This document shows positions 16,609-26,620 of a stretch of DNA of 64,000 nucleotides, one piece after another (within the stretch, counting starts at the first letter, position 1; each line of letters begins with the position of its first letter). A program made the translations under genes and the position numbers. A model generated the notes under the pieces. It was not told the origin of the DNA and searched no databases. It saw nothing but the letters and a program-made list of their open reading frames with translations. Origin of the DNA: DATJBF01 sp035516795 (lineage in GTDB: Bacteria; Verrucomicrobiota; Verrucomicrobiia; Palsa-1439); assembly GCA_035516795.1 (NCBI GenBank), contig DATIZX010000055.1, positions 25,859 through 89,858 on the forward strand, given 5' to 3'.

Positions 16609-19600
16609 ATGACGGCGCCCCGTCAACTTCGTAACGGTTTGACACCCGATCCGCACTGGTACAAGAGCGGGGTGATCTACGAACTGCACGTCCGTGCCTT
16701 TTACGACTGCGATGGTAATGGCATTGGCGATTTCCGCGGGCTGACCGAGAAGCTGGACTACCTCAAGGAACTCGGGGTGACCGCGCTTTGGCTCCTGCCG
16801 TTTTATCCATCGCCTCTCAAGGACGACGGTTACGACATCGCGGATTATTGTGCCGTGCATCCGATGTACGGCACGTTGGCAGATTTCAAAATGTTTCTGC
16901 GTGAAGCGCATCGCCGCGGATTGCGGGTCATCACAGAATTGGTATTGAATCACACTTCGGACCAACACGCCTGGTTTCAGCGGGCCCGTCGCGCCAAGCC
17001 CGGCAGCCGCCAACGTGACTTCTATGTCTGGAGCGACACGACGGGCAGGTACAAAGACGCTCGCATCATCTTCAAAGACGTCGAGTACTCGAATTGGACT
17101 TGGGACGCTGTCGCCAACGCCTACTACTGGCATCGTTTCTTTTCGCACCAGCCCGATCTCAATTATGAAAATCCCGAAGTTCACAAAGAAATGCTGAAGG
17201 TTGTGGATTTCTGGTTCGATCTGGGTGTGGACGGGCTGCGCCTGGATGCTGTCCCGTATCTTTACGAAAAGGAGGGGACCAGTTGCGAAAACCTGCCGGA
17301 AACGCATGCGTTCTTGAAGAAACTCCGTGCCCACGTGGACGGGAAGTATCGTGACAGGATGTTGCTCGCCGAGGCCAATCAATGGCCCGAAGATGCGGTA
17401 GCTTATTTCGGTCAAGCGCCGGGCGACGAATGTCACATGGCGTATCATTTCCCACTGATGCCCCGATTATTCATGGGTTTGCGGATGGAAGACCGCACGC
17501 CGATTGTGGACATTCTCGAACAAACACCCGCGATTCCCGAAGCCTGCCAGTGGGTGTTATTCCTGCGCAATCACGACGAACTAACCCTCGAGATGGTGAC
17601 CGACGAAGAGCGCGATTACATGTACCGCATGTACGCCAAAACACATCAGGCGCGGCTTAATTTGGGCATCCGTCGTCGCCTGGCTCCGTTGTTGGGAAAC
17701 GACCGCAAGCGCATCGAATTGCTCAATGCGCTTCTGTTTTCTCTGCCCGGCACGCCATCCTTGTACTACGGGGATGAGATCGGCATGGGTGAAAACATCT
17801 TCCTCGGCGACCGCAATGGCGTGCGCACGCCCATGCAATGGAGTTCCGATAAGAACGCCGGTTTCTCGCGTGCCAACCCACAGGGTCTGTATCTGCCGAT
17901 CATTTACGACCCCGAATATCATTACGAAGCGATCAATGTGGACGCACAAGCGAAAAACCCGCATTCGCTGCTGTGGTGGATGCGGCGGCTGCTCGCTCTG
18001 CGCAAACGCTGGCGCGCGCTGGGCGAAGGTCGGTGTGAATTTCTGCGTCCCGAGAACCGCAAAATCCTCAGCTATATTTTGCGTCACGAAGACGAGACCA
18101 TTCTGGTCGTGGCCAATCTCTCGCGATTCGTGCAACCGGTGGAGTTGGAATTATCGGCTTTCAAAGGCATGGTACCGACGGAGTTGTTTGGTCGGACCAG
18201 GTTTCCAGTGATCGCCGACCGCCCGTATTTCCTCACGCTTAGTCCGCACGCGTTTTATTGGTTTTCGCTGGAATCGCGACCTGTAGCGATCGTCCAGGCG
18301 TCGGTTCCTGCCGGCCACCAAGATGAACCGCGCGTCCTCGAGGTGGCAGACGAATGGGCGCTGGTGCTCGCCGAAAAGGAACGGGCGCAGCTCGAAGCCT
18401 TGTTGTCGGCGTGGCTGCCCGCACGACCTTGGTTTATCGCCAAGGGAAAAACCATCAAAGCGGTTACCATTGGAGAGTCCATTCCCGTACCGTGCGGCGC
18501 CGACACAGTTTTACTGGTGCTGGCGCAGGTCGAATACGTGGAAGGCGATACCGATCTTTACTCATTGCCGTTGGCCTTTGCCCGGGGCGACGAGGCCGCC
18601 CTGCTTCGCCAGGACACTCCTTGGTTCATCATTTGCGGCCTGAGAATATTGGCGACGGGAGAGAGCGGCGTCCTTTATGACGCGGTGGGCAGCAAGACTT
18701 TTGCGCGGACATTGCTGGAATTGATCTCTGGCCGCCGGCGCATCAAAACCGACCGGGTGGAAGTGCAGGCGCTGCGCACGCGAAATTTCCGCCGCCTACT
18801 GAACGACAACCCAGTGCCGGAGCCAATTGTTGGGAAGTTGGAGCGAAGCAATTCCTCCATTATTTTCGGCGATCGTTTCATCTTGAAATTGTTTCGCCGT
18901 CTCGACACGGGCACAAATCCGGACCTGGAACTCACCTGGTTTCTTACGGAACAGAAATTTCCGCACGCCCAGCAATTGGCCGGTGCCCTGGAGTTGTGCG
19001 GTCTCGCGGACGAACGGATCAGTCTGGCGATTCTCAATGGATTCATTTCCAATGCGCGCGGCGCTTGGGAATACACCCTCGACGGGCTCGGCCGGTATTA
19101 CGACCGCGTCCTCACCTTTGTGGCGGAAGGCCGTGAGGTGCCGGCAGGTCAAACGCCGCTGGCGAGATTATTGCACGAAGAGCCGCCGGCGAAAATTGCC
19201 CAGGCGGTAGGGACCTATCTGGAATCAGCCCGCTTGTTGGGTGAGCGGACGGCCGGGATGCATCTGGCGTTGGCTGCGGGTACGGCCTATCGGGATCTGG
19301 CACCCGAACCGTTCACGCCGCATTACGTGCGTGGTCTGTTTCAATCCATGCGGAACCTCGCGACGCAAAATTTCCGCCTGCTGCGCACCCAACTCAAAAC
19401 GCTGCCACCCAATGTCATCCCGCTGGCTCAGCGCGCACTGGAGCGGGAACAGGAGATCATCAGTTGCTACCGCCTGCTTTACACGCGCCGCATTACCGCG
19501 CGTCGCATCCGTTGTCACGGCGATTTTCACCTCGGGCAGATCCTCTATACCGGGAAAGATTTTGTCATGATCGATTTCGAGGGTGAGCCGCTCACGCCGC

Positions 19601-19977
19601 TCAGCGAGCGCCGCATCAAGCGTTCGGCGCTGCGCGACGTGTCCAGCATGGTGCGGTCGTTCCATTACGCGGCATGGACGGGTCTGTACGAGCATGTCCA
19701 GCGCGGTGGTGGCGACCCCCAGAGTTTGTCCAAATTTGAGCCCTGGGCGAACCTGTGGTATCAGGTGGTCAGCTCGGTTTATCTGCGAGCCTATTTGAAA
19801 GCGATGGGGCACTCGGAAGTCCTCCCTGATTCGGACGAGGAATTGCTGGCGATGTTGCCGGCCTACCTGCTGAACAAAGCGGTTTACGAAGTCGGCTACG
19901 AACTGAATAATCGGCCGGCGTGGTTGCACATCCCGCTATTGGGCATACTGCATTTGCTCGGGACGGAAGTGAAATGA
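16609..19977 (+). CDS. treS: Trehalose synthase - maltokinase fusion (TreS-Pep2/Mak)
   Basis: 1122 aa. Residues 1-560 are a GH13 trehalose synthase: HPMYGTLADFK, ELVLNHTSDQHAWFQ, nucleophile region GLRLDAVPYLYE (about 213), acid/base LLAEANQW (about 254) and RNHDELTLEM (about 321). Residues from about 590 on form a maltokinase with HGDFHLGQILY (about 970) and MIDFEGEPL (about 988), the kinase-like catalytic and metal sites. TreS interconverts maltose and trehalose; the kinase traps maltose as maltose-1-phosphate for the GlgE pathway. A GGGGAGGAG Shine-Dalgarno lies 8-9 nt before the ATG. First gene of the tre/glg run; glgB overlaps its stop. No GlgE is in the window. The 275 bp upstream (16334-16608) hold no clear gene. 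Confidence 0.95.
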   Translation: MTAPRQLRNGLTPDPHWYKSGVIYELHVRAFYDCDGNGIGDFRGLTEKLDYLKELGVTALWLLPFYPSPLKDDGYDIADYCAVHPMYGTLADFKMFLREAHRRGLRVITELVLNHTSDQHAWFQRARRAKPGSRQRDFYVWSDTTGRYKDARIIFKDVEYSNWTWDAVANAYYWHRFFSHQPDLNYENPEVHKEMLKVVDFWFDLGVDGLRLDAVPYLYEKEGTSCENLPETHAFLKKLRAHVDGKYRDRMLLAEANQWPEDAVAYFGQAPGDECHMAYHFPLMPRLFMGLRMEDRTPIVDILEQTPAIPEACQWVLFLRNHDELTLEMVTDEERDYMYRMYAKTHQARLNLGIRRRLAPLLGNDRKRIELLNALLFSLPGTPSLYYGDEIGMGENIFLGDRNGVRTPMQWSSDKNAGFSRANPQGLYLPIIYDPEYHYEAINVDAQAKNPHSLLWWMRRLLALRKRWRALGEGRCEFLRPENRKILSYILRHEDETILVVANLSRFVQPVELELSAFKGMVPTELFGRTRFPVIADRPYFLTLSPHAFYWFSLESRPVAIVQASVPAGHQDEPRVLEVADEWALVLAEKERAQLEALLSAWLPARPWFIAKGKTIKAVTIGESIPVPCGADTVLLVLAQVEYVEGDTDLYSLPLAFARGDEAALLRQDTPWFIICGLRILATGESGVLYDAVGSKTFARTLLELISGRRRIKTDRVEVQALRTRNFRRLLNDNPVPEPIVGKLERSNSSIIFGDRFILKLFRRLDTGTNPDLELTWFLTEQKFPHAQQLAGALELCGLADERISLAILNGFISNARGAWEYTLDGLGRYYDRVLTFVAEGREVPAGQTPLARLLHEEPPAKIAQAVGTYLESARLLGERTAGMHLALAAGTAYRDLAPEPFTPHYVRGLFQSMRNLATQNFRLLRTQLKTLPPNVIPLAQRALEREQEIISCYRLLYTRRITARRIRCHGDFHLGQILYTGKDFVMIDFEGEPLTPLSERRIKRSALRDVSSMVRSFHYAAWTGLYEHVQRGGGDPQSLSKFEPWANLWYQVVSSVYLRAYLKAMGHSEVLPDSDEELLAMLPAYLLNKAVYEVGYELNNRPAWLHIPLLGILHLLGTEVK

Positions 19978-21890
19978 TCACAGTGATTCACAAACCAGCT
20001 TGGTTCAGTTCTGACGACCTGCACTGGTTTAACGAAGGGACGCATTCGCGGATTTATGAGAAATTCGGCGCGCAGCTTACCAGCCAGAATGGAAGTACGG
20101 GCGTCCACTTTGCCGTCTGGGCCCCGAATGCGGAGCGCGTGTCGGTCATCGGCAACTTCAACAGTTGGAGCAAATCGAAGAACCTATTGCAGGCCATCGG
20201 CGCCTCTGGCGTGTGGGCGGGGTTCGTCCCCGAAATCGCGCGCGGGACGACTTACAAATATCACATCGTGTCCCGTTACGATGGCTACGAAGTGGACAAG
20301 GCGGACCCCGTGGGATTTCGGCAGGAGACAGCCCCCAAAACGGCTTCATTGGTTTGGGATCTGGAGTATGCCTGGCAAGATCGAAATTGGATGAAGGTCC
20401 GCGGACAGCGTCAGAACCTGAGCCAACCCACCTCCATTTACGAAGTGCATCTGGGCTCTTGGATGCGCTTGCCGGAGGAAGGCAACCGCTGGCTCACGTA
20501 TCGCGAATCGGCACCTCGGCTCGCCGAATACGTCCAACGGCTGGGGTTCACGCATGTCGAGTTCTTACCCGTCATGAAACACCCATTCTACGGTTCCTGG
20601 GGTTATCAAACCACGTGCTACTATGCGCCCACCGGCCGCTATGGAACGCCGCAGGATTTGATGTATCTGATTGACTACCTTCACCAGCACGAAATCGGCG
20701 TGATTCTGGATTGGGTACCGTCGCATTTTCCTGCCGACGAATATGGCCTGGCCTATTTCGATGGAACTCATCTGTATGAACACGGCGACCCGCGCCAGGG
20801 AGTCCAACCAGATTGGCATAGTTACATTTTCAATTACGGACGCCACGAGGTGCACAGCTTTCTGCTGAGCAACGCGTTGTTCTGGCTGGATAAATATCAC
20901 GCCGATGGGTTGCGGGTAGACGCCGTGGCTTCCATGCTTTATCTGGACTATTCGCGCAAGCCCGGGGAATGGATCCCAAACCGCTTTGGTGGACGAGAAA
21001 ATCTGGAGGCGATTGATTTCTTGCGACGGCTGAACGAGACCATTTATCGCGAGTATCCGGACGTGCAGACCTGTGCTGAAGAATCCACAGCTTGGCCTAT
21101 GGTTTCGCGTCCGCTCTATGTGGGCGGATTGGGCTTCGGGTATAAATGGGACATGGGGTTTATGCACGACACCCTCAGCTACTTCAGCAAGGAGCCGGTG
21201 CACCGCAAGTACCATCACAGCCAGATCACCTTCCGCGCCATGTACGCCTTCTCGGAGAATTTTATCCTGCCCTTTTCTCACGACGAAGTCGTCTATGGCA
21301 AGGGCTCTCTGCTTGCCAAGATGCCCGGGGACGACTGGCAGAGATTTGCCAACCTGCGCCTGCTATTCGCCTACCTGTTTCTTCAGCCCGGCAAGAAGCT
21401 GCTGTTCATGGGCGATGAATTTGGCCAACGAAACGAATGGAATCACGAGACCAGTCTCGACTGGCGTTTGCTGCAATTTCCGCCGCATGCCGGCGTGCAA
21501 CGATTGGTGAGCGATCTCAATCGCTTGTATCGGGGGCAACCCGCTCTGCATGAATGCGACACGTCCCCGGATGGCTTTGCGTGGGTGGACTGCAACGATT
21601 CGGAACAGAGCACTCTCAGTTGGCTGCGACGCGGGACGCAGCCCGACGATACGGTGGTGAGTGTTTTCAATTTCACGCCGGTGGTGCGTCACAATTTTCG
21701 CGTCGGCCTCCCGCAGGGCGGTTTTTGGAGTGAATTGCTAAATACCGACGCTGCCGATTATGGGGGGAGCGGTCAGGGAAATCTCGGCGGACTCGAAGCC
21801 GCGCCGTTTTCGTGGCATGGGCAACCGAATACGTTCAGCATCACCCTGCCGCCCTTGGGTGCAGTCTGTTTCAAACGAGCCCAGTCATGA
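19974..21890 (+). CDS. glgB: 1,4-alpha-glucan branching enzyme GlgB
   Basis: 638 aa from the ATG that overlaps the treS stop (ATGA at 19974-19977). N-terminal CBM48 (VHFAVWAPNAERVSVIGNFN), then GH13 with DWVPSHFPADEYGL, nucleophile region GLRVDAVASMLYLDY (about 315), acid/base CAEESTAWP (about 368) and LPFSHDEVVYGKGSL (about 435). GlgB moves alpha-1,4 segments to alpha-1,6 branch points in glycogen. The start chosen gives a typical short-form GlgB; a longer in-frame extension inside treS is unlikely. Its position between treS-mak and glgX points to coordinated glycogen and trehalose turnover. Confidence 0.96.
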   Translation: MITVIHKPAWFSSDDLHWFNEGTHSRIYEKFGAQLTSQNGSTGVHFAVWAPNAERVSVIGNFNSWSKSKNLLQAIGASGVWAGFVPEIARGTTYKYHIVSRYDGYEVDKADPVGFRQETAPKTASLVWDLEYAWQDRNWMKVRGQRQNLSQPTSIYEVHLGSWMRLPEEGNRWLTYRESAPRLAEYVQRLGFTHVEFLPVMKHPFYGSWGYQTTCYYAPTGRYGTPQDLMYLIDYLHQHEIGVILDWVPSHFPADEYGLAYFDGTHLYEHGDPRQGVQPDWHSYIFNYGRHEVHSFLLSNALFWLDKYHADGLRVDAVASMLYLDYSRKPGEWIPNRFGGRENLEAIDFLRRLNETIYREYPDVQTCAEESTAWPMVSRPLYVGGLGFGYKWDMGFMHDTLSYFSKEPVHRKYHHSQITFRAMYAFSENFILPFSHDEVVYGKGSLLAKMPGDDWQRFANLRLLFAYLFLQPGKKLLFMGDEFGQRNEWNHETSLDWRLLQFPPHAGVQRLVSDLNRLYRGQPALHECDTSPDGFAWVDCNDSEQSTLSWLRRGTQPDDTVVSVFNFTPVVRHNFRVGLPQGGFWSELLNTDAADYGGSGQGNLGGLEAAPFSWHGQPNTFSITLPPLGAVCFKRAQS

Positions 21891-21978
21891 GAGCATCCCG
21901 GGGAAGACCTCATCGAATTCGGAACCATCGTTTCCCATGTCACAAGGCCTGCAATGGGAAGGCCGGGAGTAGGGTTCC

Positions 21979-24108
21979 ATGAGACGCATTTTGCCGGGCG
22001 AACCATATCCCCTGGGTGCGACTTGGGACGGCAGAGGGGTGAACTTTGCGATTTTCTCCGAGCGCGCCGAGCGGGTCGAACTCTGCCTCTTCGACTCACC
22101 CGCCTCGAGAAAGGAGTCGGTGCGGATTTCGCTTCCGGAAAGGACGGATCTCGTTTGGCATGGATACCTGCCGGGTATGCGCCCCGGCCAACTGTATGGC
22201 TACCGGGTCTGGGGCCCTTACGATCCGAAAAACGGACAACGCTTCAATCCCCACAAGGTGCTCTTTGATCCTTACGCCAAAGCCGTCGGACGCCCACTGC
22301 GCTGGGGCGATGAGTTGTTCGGGTACCGGATTGGGGATCACCACGAAGATCTCTCGTTTGATAAACGCGACGATGCAGCATCGGCCCCGTTGGGAACCGT
22401 TGTCGATCCTGATTTCGATTGGGAGAATGACCGGCCACTGCGCCACCGCTGGCGCGATACCGTGATTTACGAGACGCACGTGAAAGGCTTTACCCGTCGG
22501 CATCCGAAAGTGCCCGAAGCGCTGCGCGGGACGTATGCCGGGTTGGTTTCGAAACCGGCGATCGAGCATTTGAAAAACCTCGGCATCACGGCGGTGGAAA
22601 TCATGCCGGTCCATCATTTCGTTGACGACCGGCATCTGCTGGAGCGCAAGCTCTCAAATTACTGGGGCTACAACACGCTCGGATTCTTTGCCTTGGAGCC
22701 TCGATATGCCTCTTCTCGAACTTCTCACGGCACGGTCCGAGAATTCAAAACGATGGTCAAAACCCTTCATCAGGCCGACCTCGAAGTCATTCTTGATGTG
22801 GCTTATAACCATACCGCCGAAGGCAATCACTTTGGCCCGACCCTTTCGTTTCGAGGTATCGACAATACCGCCTACTATCGACTCGTATCCGGCGACCGAC
22901 GCTACTACATGGATTTCACCGGCTGCGGCAACACGCTGAACATGACACATCCACGCGTACTGCAGATCATCATGGATAGCCTACGGTATTGGGTGGTGGA
23001 AATGCACGTGGACGGCTTCCGATTCGATTTGGCGGCGGCGCTGGCGCGAGAGTTTTACGAAGTGGATCGTTTGGGAGCCTTCTTTGACATTATCCACCAA
23101 GATCCTGTTTTGTCGCAGGTGAAACTCATTGCCGAACCGTGGGACCTCGGCAAAGGCGGCTATCAGGTCGGCAATTTCCCGGTCGGCTGGACCGAGTGGA
23201 ACGGCAAGTATCGCGATGCCATCCGCCGCTTTTGGAAGGGGGACAGCGGCGCCATGTCGGAGTTGGCCACTCGTCTTTGCGGCAGCAGCGATTTGTACGA
23301 ACAGAGTGGGCGCCGTCCATCGGCGAGTATCAATTTCGTCACGAGCCACGACGGGTTCACACTCGAGGACCTCGTCAGCTACGATCACAAGCACAACGAA
23401 GCCAACGGCGAACAGAATCGTGATGGGACTGACCACAATCTTTCCTGGAACCACGGCGTGGAAGGGCTCACCGACAAGACGGCCATCCTCGATCTCCGCG
23501 AGCGCCAAAAGAGGAATTTTCTGGCCACGCTTCTTTTCTCGCAGGGTGTTCCGATGCTGAGCGGAGGTGACGAGATGGGACGCACCCAACGCGGGAACAA
23601 CAACGCCTTTTGTCAGGACAATGAACTGACCTGGTACGACTGGGATCTGGACGATCGCCAGCGAGCGTTGCTGGATTTCACTCGCCGAATCATCCAATTC
23701 CGAAAACAACATGCGAACTTGCGCCGACGCAAGTTCTTTCAGGGTCGCTCCATTCGTGGCTCCAGAGCCAAAGACGTCGTCTGGCTGCGGGCAGACGGCA
23801 CGGAGATGACCGACAAAGAGTGGGCGGCCCGGTGGATGCGTGCCCTTGGGATGCGTCTCGATGGCGACGCTCTGGAAGTCGTGGATGCGCGCGGTCAGCG
23901 GATTACGGACAACACATTGTTGCTATTGCTGAATGCCCATCACAAAGCGGTCTCTTTCACATTGCCGAAATTTGTACTGCACGCGCGCTGGTCCATGATT
24001 TTTGATACGAACCGGCCCAATTTGAAGGAAGGGGAGCAAATCGCGGCCGGGCGAACGTCGATTATTCTCGCCGCGCGTTCCCTGATGCTATTGCGTCATG
24101 TCGACTGA
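21979..24108 (+). CDS. glgX: Glycogen debranching enzyme GlgX
   Basis: 709 aa. CBM48 start (PLGATWDGRGVNFAIFSERA), then isoamylase-type GH13: VIYETHVKGFTRRHP, DVAYNHTAEGNHFGPT, nucleophile GFRFDLAAAL (about 347), acid/base LIAEPWDLGKGGYQVGNFP (about 384), NFVTSHDGFTL and MLSGGDEMGRTQRGNNNA. It hydrolyses alpha-1,6 linkages of limit dextrin to free maltooligosaccharides, the substrates for TreY encoded next. It overlaps treY by 11 bp. Length and motif order are standard. There is an 88-bp gap after glgB with no distinct signal other than a GGGAG before the ATG. Confidence 0.96.
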   Translation: MRRILPGEPYPLGATWDGRGVNFAIFSERAERVELCLFDSPASRKESVRISLPERTDLVWHGYLPGMRPGQLYGYRVWGPYDPKNGQRFNPHKVLFDPYAKAVGRPLRWGDELFGYRIGDHHEDLSFDKRDDAASAPLGTVVDPDFDWENDRPLRHRWRDTVIYETHVKGFTRRHPKVPEALRGTYAGLVSKPAIEHLKNLGITAVEIMPVHHFVDDRHLLERKLSNYWGYNTLGFFALEPRYASSRTSHGTVREFKTMVKTLHQADLEVILDVAYNHTAEGNHFGPTLSFRGIDNTAYYRLVSGDRRYYMDFTGCGNTLNMTHPRVLQIIMDSLRYWVVEMHVDGFRFDLAAALAREFYEVDRLGAFFDIIHQDPVLSQVKLIAEPWDLGKGGYQVGNFPVGWTEWNGKYRDAIRRFWKGDSGAMSELATRLCGSSDLYEQSGRRPSASINFVTSHDGFTLEDLVSYDHKHNEANGEQNRDGTDHNLSWNHGVEGLTDKTAILDLRERQKRNFLATLLFSQGVPMLSGGDEMGRTQRGNNNAFCQDNELTWYDWDLDDRQRALLDFTRRIIQFRKQHANLRRRKFFQGRSIRGSRAKDVVWLRADGTEMTDKEWAARWMRALGMRLDGDALEVVDARGQRITDNTLLLLLNAHHKAVSFTLPKFVLHARWSMIFDTNRPNLKEGEQIAAGRTSIILAARSLMLLRHVD

Positions 24109-26620
24109 AGCCTCAAACTCCGGTTCGGTGGACTCGTTCGCGCGTGTTCCGCGTGCCACGTACCGGCTGCAATTCAATCACGAATTTACGTTACGCCAGG
24201 CGATCGAATTGGTTCCGTATCTGAATGACTTGGGCATCAGCCACCTTTATGCCTCGCCTCTGCTCAAGGCTTGTCCCGAGAGCATGCACGGCTATGACGT
24301 TTGCGATTACTCCCAGCTCAACCCAGAACTGGGAACAGAGGTGGAGTTGGAGGAGTTGGTGGCGCATTTGCGAAAGCACGACATGGGCTTGGTGCTCGAC
24401 ATCGTGCCGAATCACATGGGCATCAGCAGCCGCGAGAACCGGTGGTGGTGGGACGTGCTCAAGAACGGACGCGCCAGCCGCTTTGCGGATTTCTTTGATA
24501 TCGACTGGGAGTCGCCGGACCCGCGACTGCGCGGCAAAGTGCTCGTGCCGGTGCTCGGCGATTTCTACGGTCGCATCCTGCAGCGCGGCGAATTGAAGCT
24601 GGCCTACGAGCAGGGGGAAATCGTGCTCTGCTATTACGATCATCGTTTCCCCATTTCATCCGAGACGTTGACCGTCGCGCCCGCTTCCCTTGCAGAATCG
24701 CTGGCAAAACTGAATGGGGACCTCACCGCGCTGGATGAGTTGATTCAAAAGCAGCATTACCGGCTTGCGGGCTGGCGGCATGGCAACGCGGAGTTGAACT
24801 ACCGCCGCTTCTTCGATATCTCCACACTGGCCGGCATCCGCGTGGAAGACCCGCGTGTATTCGGGGCTGTCCACGCCCTCGGGCTCCGTTGGTATGCCAA
24901 TGGATGGATTGACGGGTTTCGTGTGGATCATCCCGATGGCTTGCACGATCCGACGGAGTACTTCGAACGCCTGCGCGTTGCCGCGCCGTGCGCTTGGATC
25001 GTGGCGGAGAAAATACTCCAACCCGGCGAGGTGATGCCGGAGGATTGGCCGGTCGCCGGCACCACCGGTTACGAATTTATGCGCCGCGTCACGGGCTTGT
25101 TCATTGATCCCGAAAGCGAAAAACCGTTGACCGATGTCTATGTCGAGTTCACCGGCGAGCCAACGGACTATGGTTTCGTGGTGCGCGAAAAGCAGAAGCT
25201 GGTCCTGCGTGGCCTGCTCGAGGCCGAGGTCAACTGGTTGACCCGGTTGCTCGTGCGCATTGCGGGTCGGTACTGGCGTTATCGCGATCTCGCCGAGACG
25301 GATCTTCGGGAGACCCTGATTGAAGTGACGGCGCGGCTGCCGGTCTACTGCACGTATGTACAGGCACACCTCGGTCGCGTGCCAGACGCGGACGCAGCGG
25401 TGATTTCCGAGACGATCTCCTGGGCGCGACAACGCAGGTCGAATCTGCCGCCGGAAGGATTCGATTTCATTGAAGACCTGCTGCTGCTCCGCCTCAGCGG
25501 CGAAGTCGAGCACGAATTCGTGATGCGGTTTCAGCAACTCACCGGCCCGACGATGGCCAAGGGCGCCGAGGACACGGCGTGTTACTGTTTCAACCGGTTG
25601 ATTGCCCTGAACATCGTGAGTGGTGACCCCGGCCGCTTTGGTCTGACGCCGCAGTCTTTTCACGAACGCTGCGCGCGCGCCCGGCGGCGCTGGCCTCATT
25701 CGATGCTTACCACTTCGACCCATGACACCAAACGCAGCGGAGATGTGCGGATGCGGATCTGTCTGCTTTCGGAAATCCCGCAGGAATGGCGCACCGCGGT
25801 CGTTCGCTGGTCCACGATGAATGAGAAACATCGCCGCGGCGAGTGGCCGGACCGTAATATTGAATATTTCTACTATCAAACCCTCGTTGGCGCGTGGCCT
25901 CTGCCGTTGGAACGGGCCCTCTTGGTCATGGAAAAGGCCGCACGCGAAGCCAAGCAGTATACTTCCTGGACCCGACCAAATTCGGGATACGATTCCGCCC
26001 TGCGCGAGTTTGTGAAGGGCACGCTCGGTGACCAACAATTCATTGCCGACCTGGAGCGCTTTATGGCGAAGTTGGTCGAACCCGGCCAGGTGAACTCGCT
26101 GGCGGAACTCCTTTTGAAGCTTACCACACCCGGTGTTCCCGATATTTATCAAGGCGATGAACTTTGGGACTTCAGCTTGGTTGACCCGGACAACCGACGT
26201 TCCATCGACTTTGCAATGCGTCGCCGGCTATTGGCCGAGTTGTCCGGATTATCCGTTGACCAGGTCTGGCGTCGGCGAAACGAGGGGCTGCCCAAAATTT
26301 GGCTGCTGCAAAAGACGCTCCATTTCCGACGCGATCACCCCGAACTACTCGGCGGCGAAAGCAGTTATGAGCCGTGCTCCGCCACCGGCGCCAAAGCTGA
26401 ACACGTTGTGGCCTTCATTCGTAGCGCGCGCGTCGCTACAATTGTGCCGCGTCTCGTCGTACGCCTGAAGGGCGAATGGAACGATACCAGGCTGAGCTTG
26501 CCGGCCGGTAACTGGACCAACGAACTCACCGGTGAAGCGGTCGCCGGCGGCGTCTGTCACCTGGCCGATTTGTTGAAACATTTCCCGGTGGCATTACTTT
26601 CTAGGAAAGAACGGGATTGA
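24098..26620 (+). CDS. treY: Malto-oligosyltrehalose synthase TreY
   Basis: 840 aa, within the usual size range. Typical start PRATYRLQFNHEFTLRQA, then LGISHLYASPLLKA, HGYDVCDYSQLNPELG, DIVPNHMGI, catalytic region GFRVDHPDGLHDP (about 275) and the late TPGVPDIYQGDELWDFSLVDPDNRR. TreY isomerises the reducing end of maltooligosaccharides to an alpha,alpha-1,1 linkage; TreZ then releases trehalose. The gene starts inside glgX and its TGA shares one base with the treZ ATG (TGATG), so glgX-treY-treZ are translationally coupled. Confidence 0.97.
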   Translation: MSTEASNSGSVDSFARVPRATYRLQFNHEFTLRQAIELVPYLNDLGISHLYASPLLKACPESMHGYDVCDYSQLNPELGTEVELEELVAHLRKHDMGLVLDIVPNHMGISSRENRWWWDVLKNGRASRFADFFDIDWESPDPRLRGKVLVPVLGDFYGRILQRGELKLAYEQGEIVLCYYDHRFPISSETLTVAPASLAESLAKLNGDLTALDELIQKQHYRLAGWRHGNAELNYRRFFDISTLAGIRVEDPRVFGAVHALGLRWYANGWIDGFRVDHPDGLHDPTEYFERLRVAAPCAWIVAEKILQPGEVMPEDWPVAGTTGYEFMRRVTGLFIDPESEKPLTDVYVEFTGEPTDYGFVVREKQKLVLRGLLEAEVNWLTRLLVRIAGRYWRYRDLAETDLRETLIEVTARLPVYCTYVQAHLGRVPDADAAVISETISWARQRRSNLPPEGFDFIEDLLLLRLSGEVEHEFVMRFQQLTGPTMAKGAEDTACYCFNRLIALNIVSGDPGRFGLTPQSFHERCARARRRWPHSMLTTSTHDTKRSGDVRMRICLLSEIPQEWRTAVVRWSTMNEKHRRGEWPDRNIEYFYYQTLVGAWPLPLERALLVMEKAAREAKQYTSWTRPNSGYDSALREFVKGTLGDQQFIADLERFMAKLVEPGQVNSLAELLLKLTTPGVPDIYQGDELWDFSLVDPDNRRSIDFAMRRRLLAELSGLSVDQVWRRRNEGLPKIWLLQKTLHFRRDHPELLGGESSYEPCSATGAKAEHVVAFIRSARVATIVPRLVVRLKGEWNDTRLSLPAGNWTNELTGEAVAGGVCHLADLLKHFPVALLSRKERD

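Noticed and set aside
24656..26152. 498-codon open frame on the minus strand
   Set aside because: Entirely antisense to treY, with no motif of its own.
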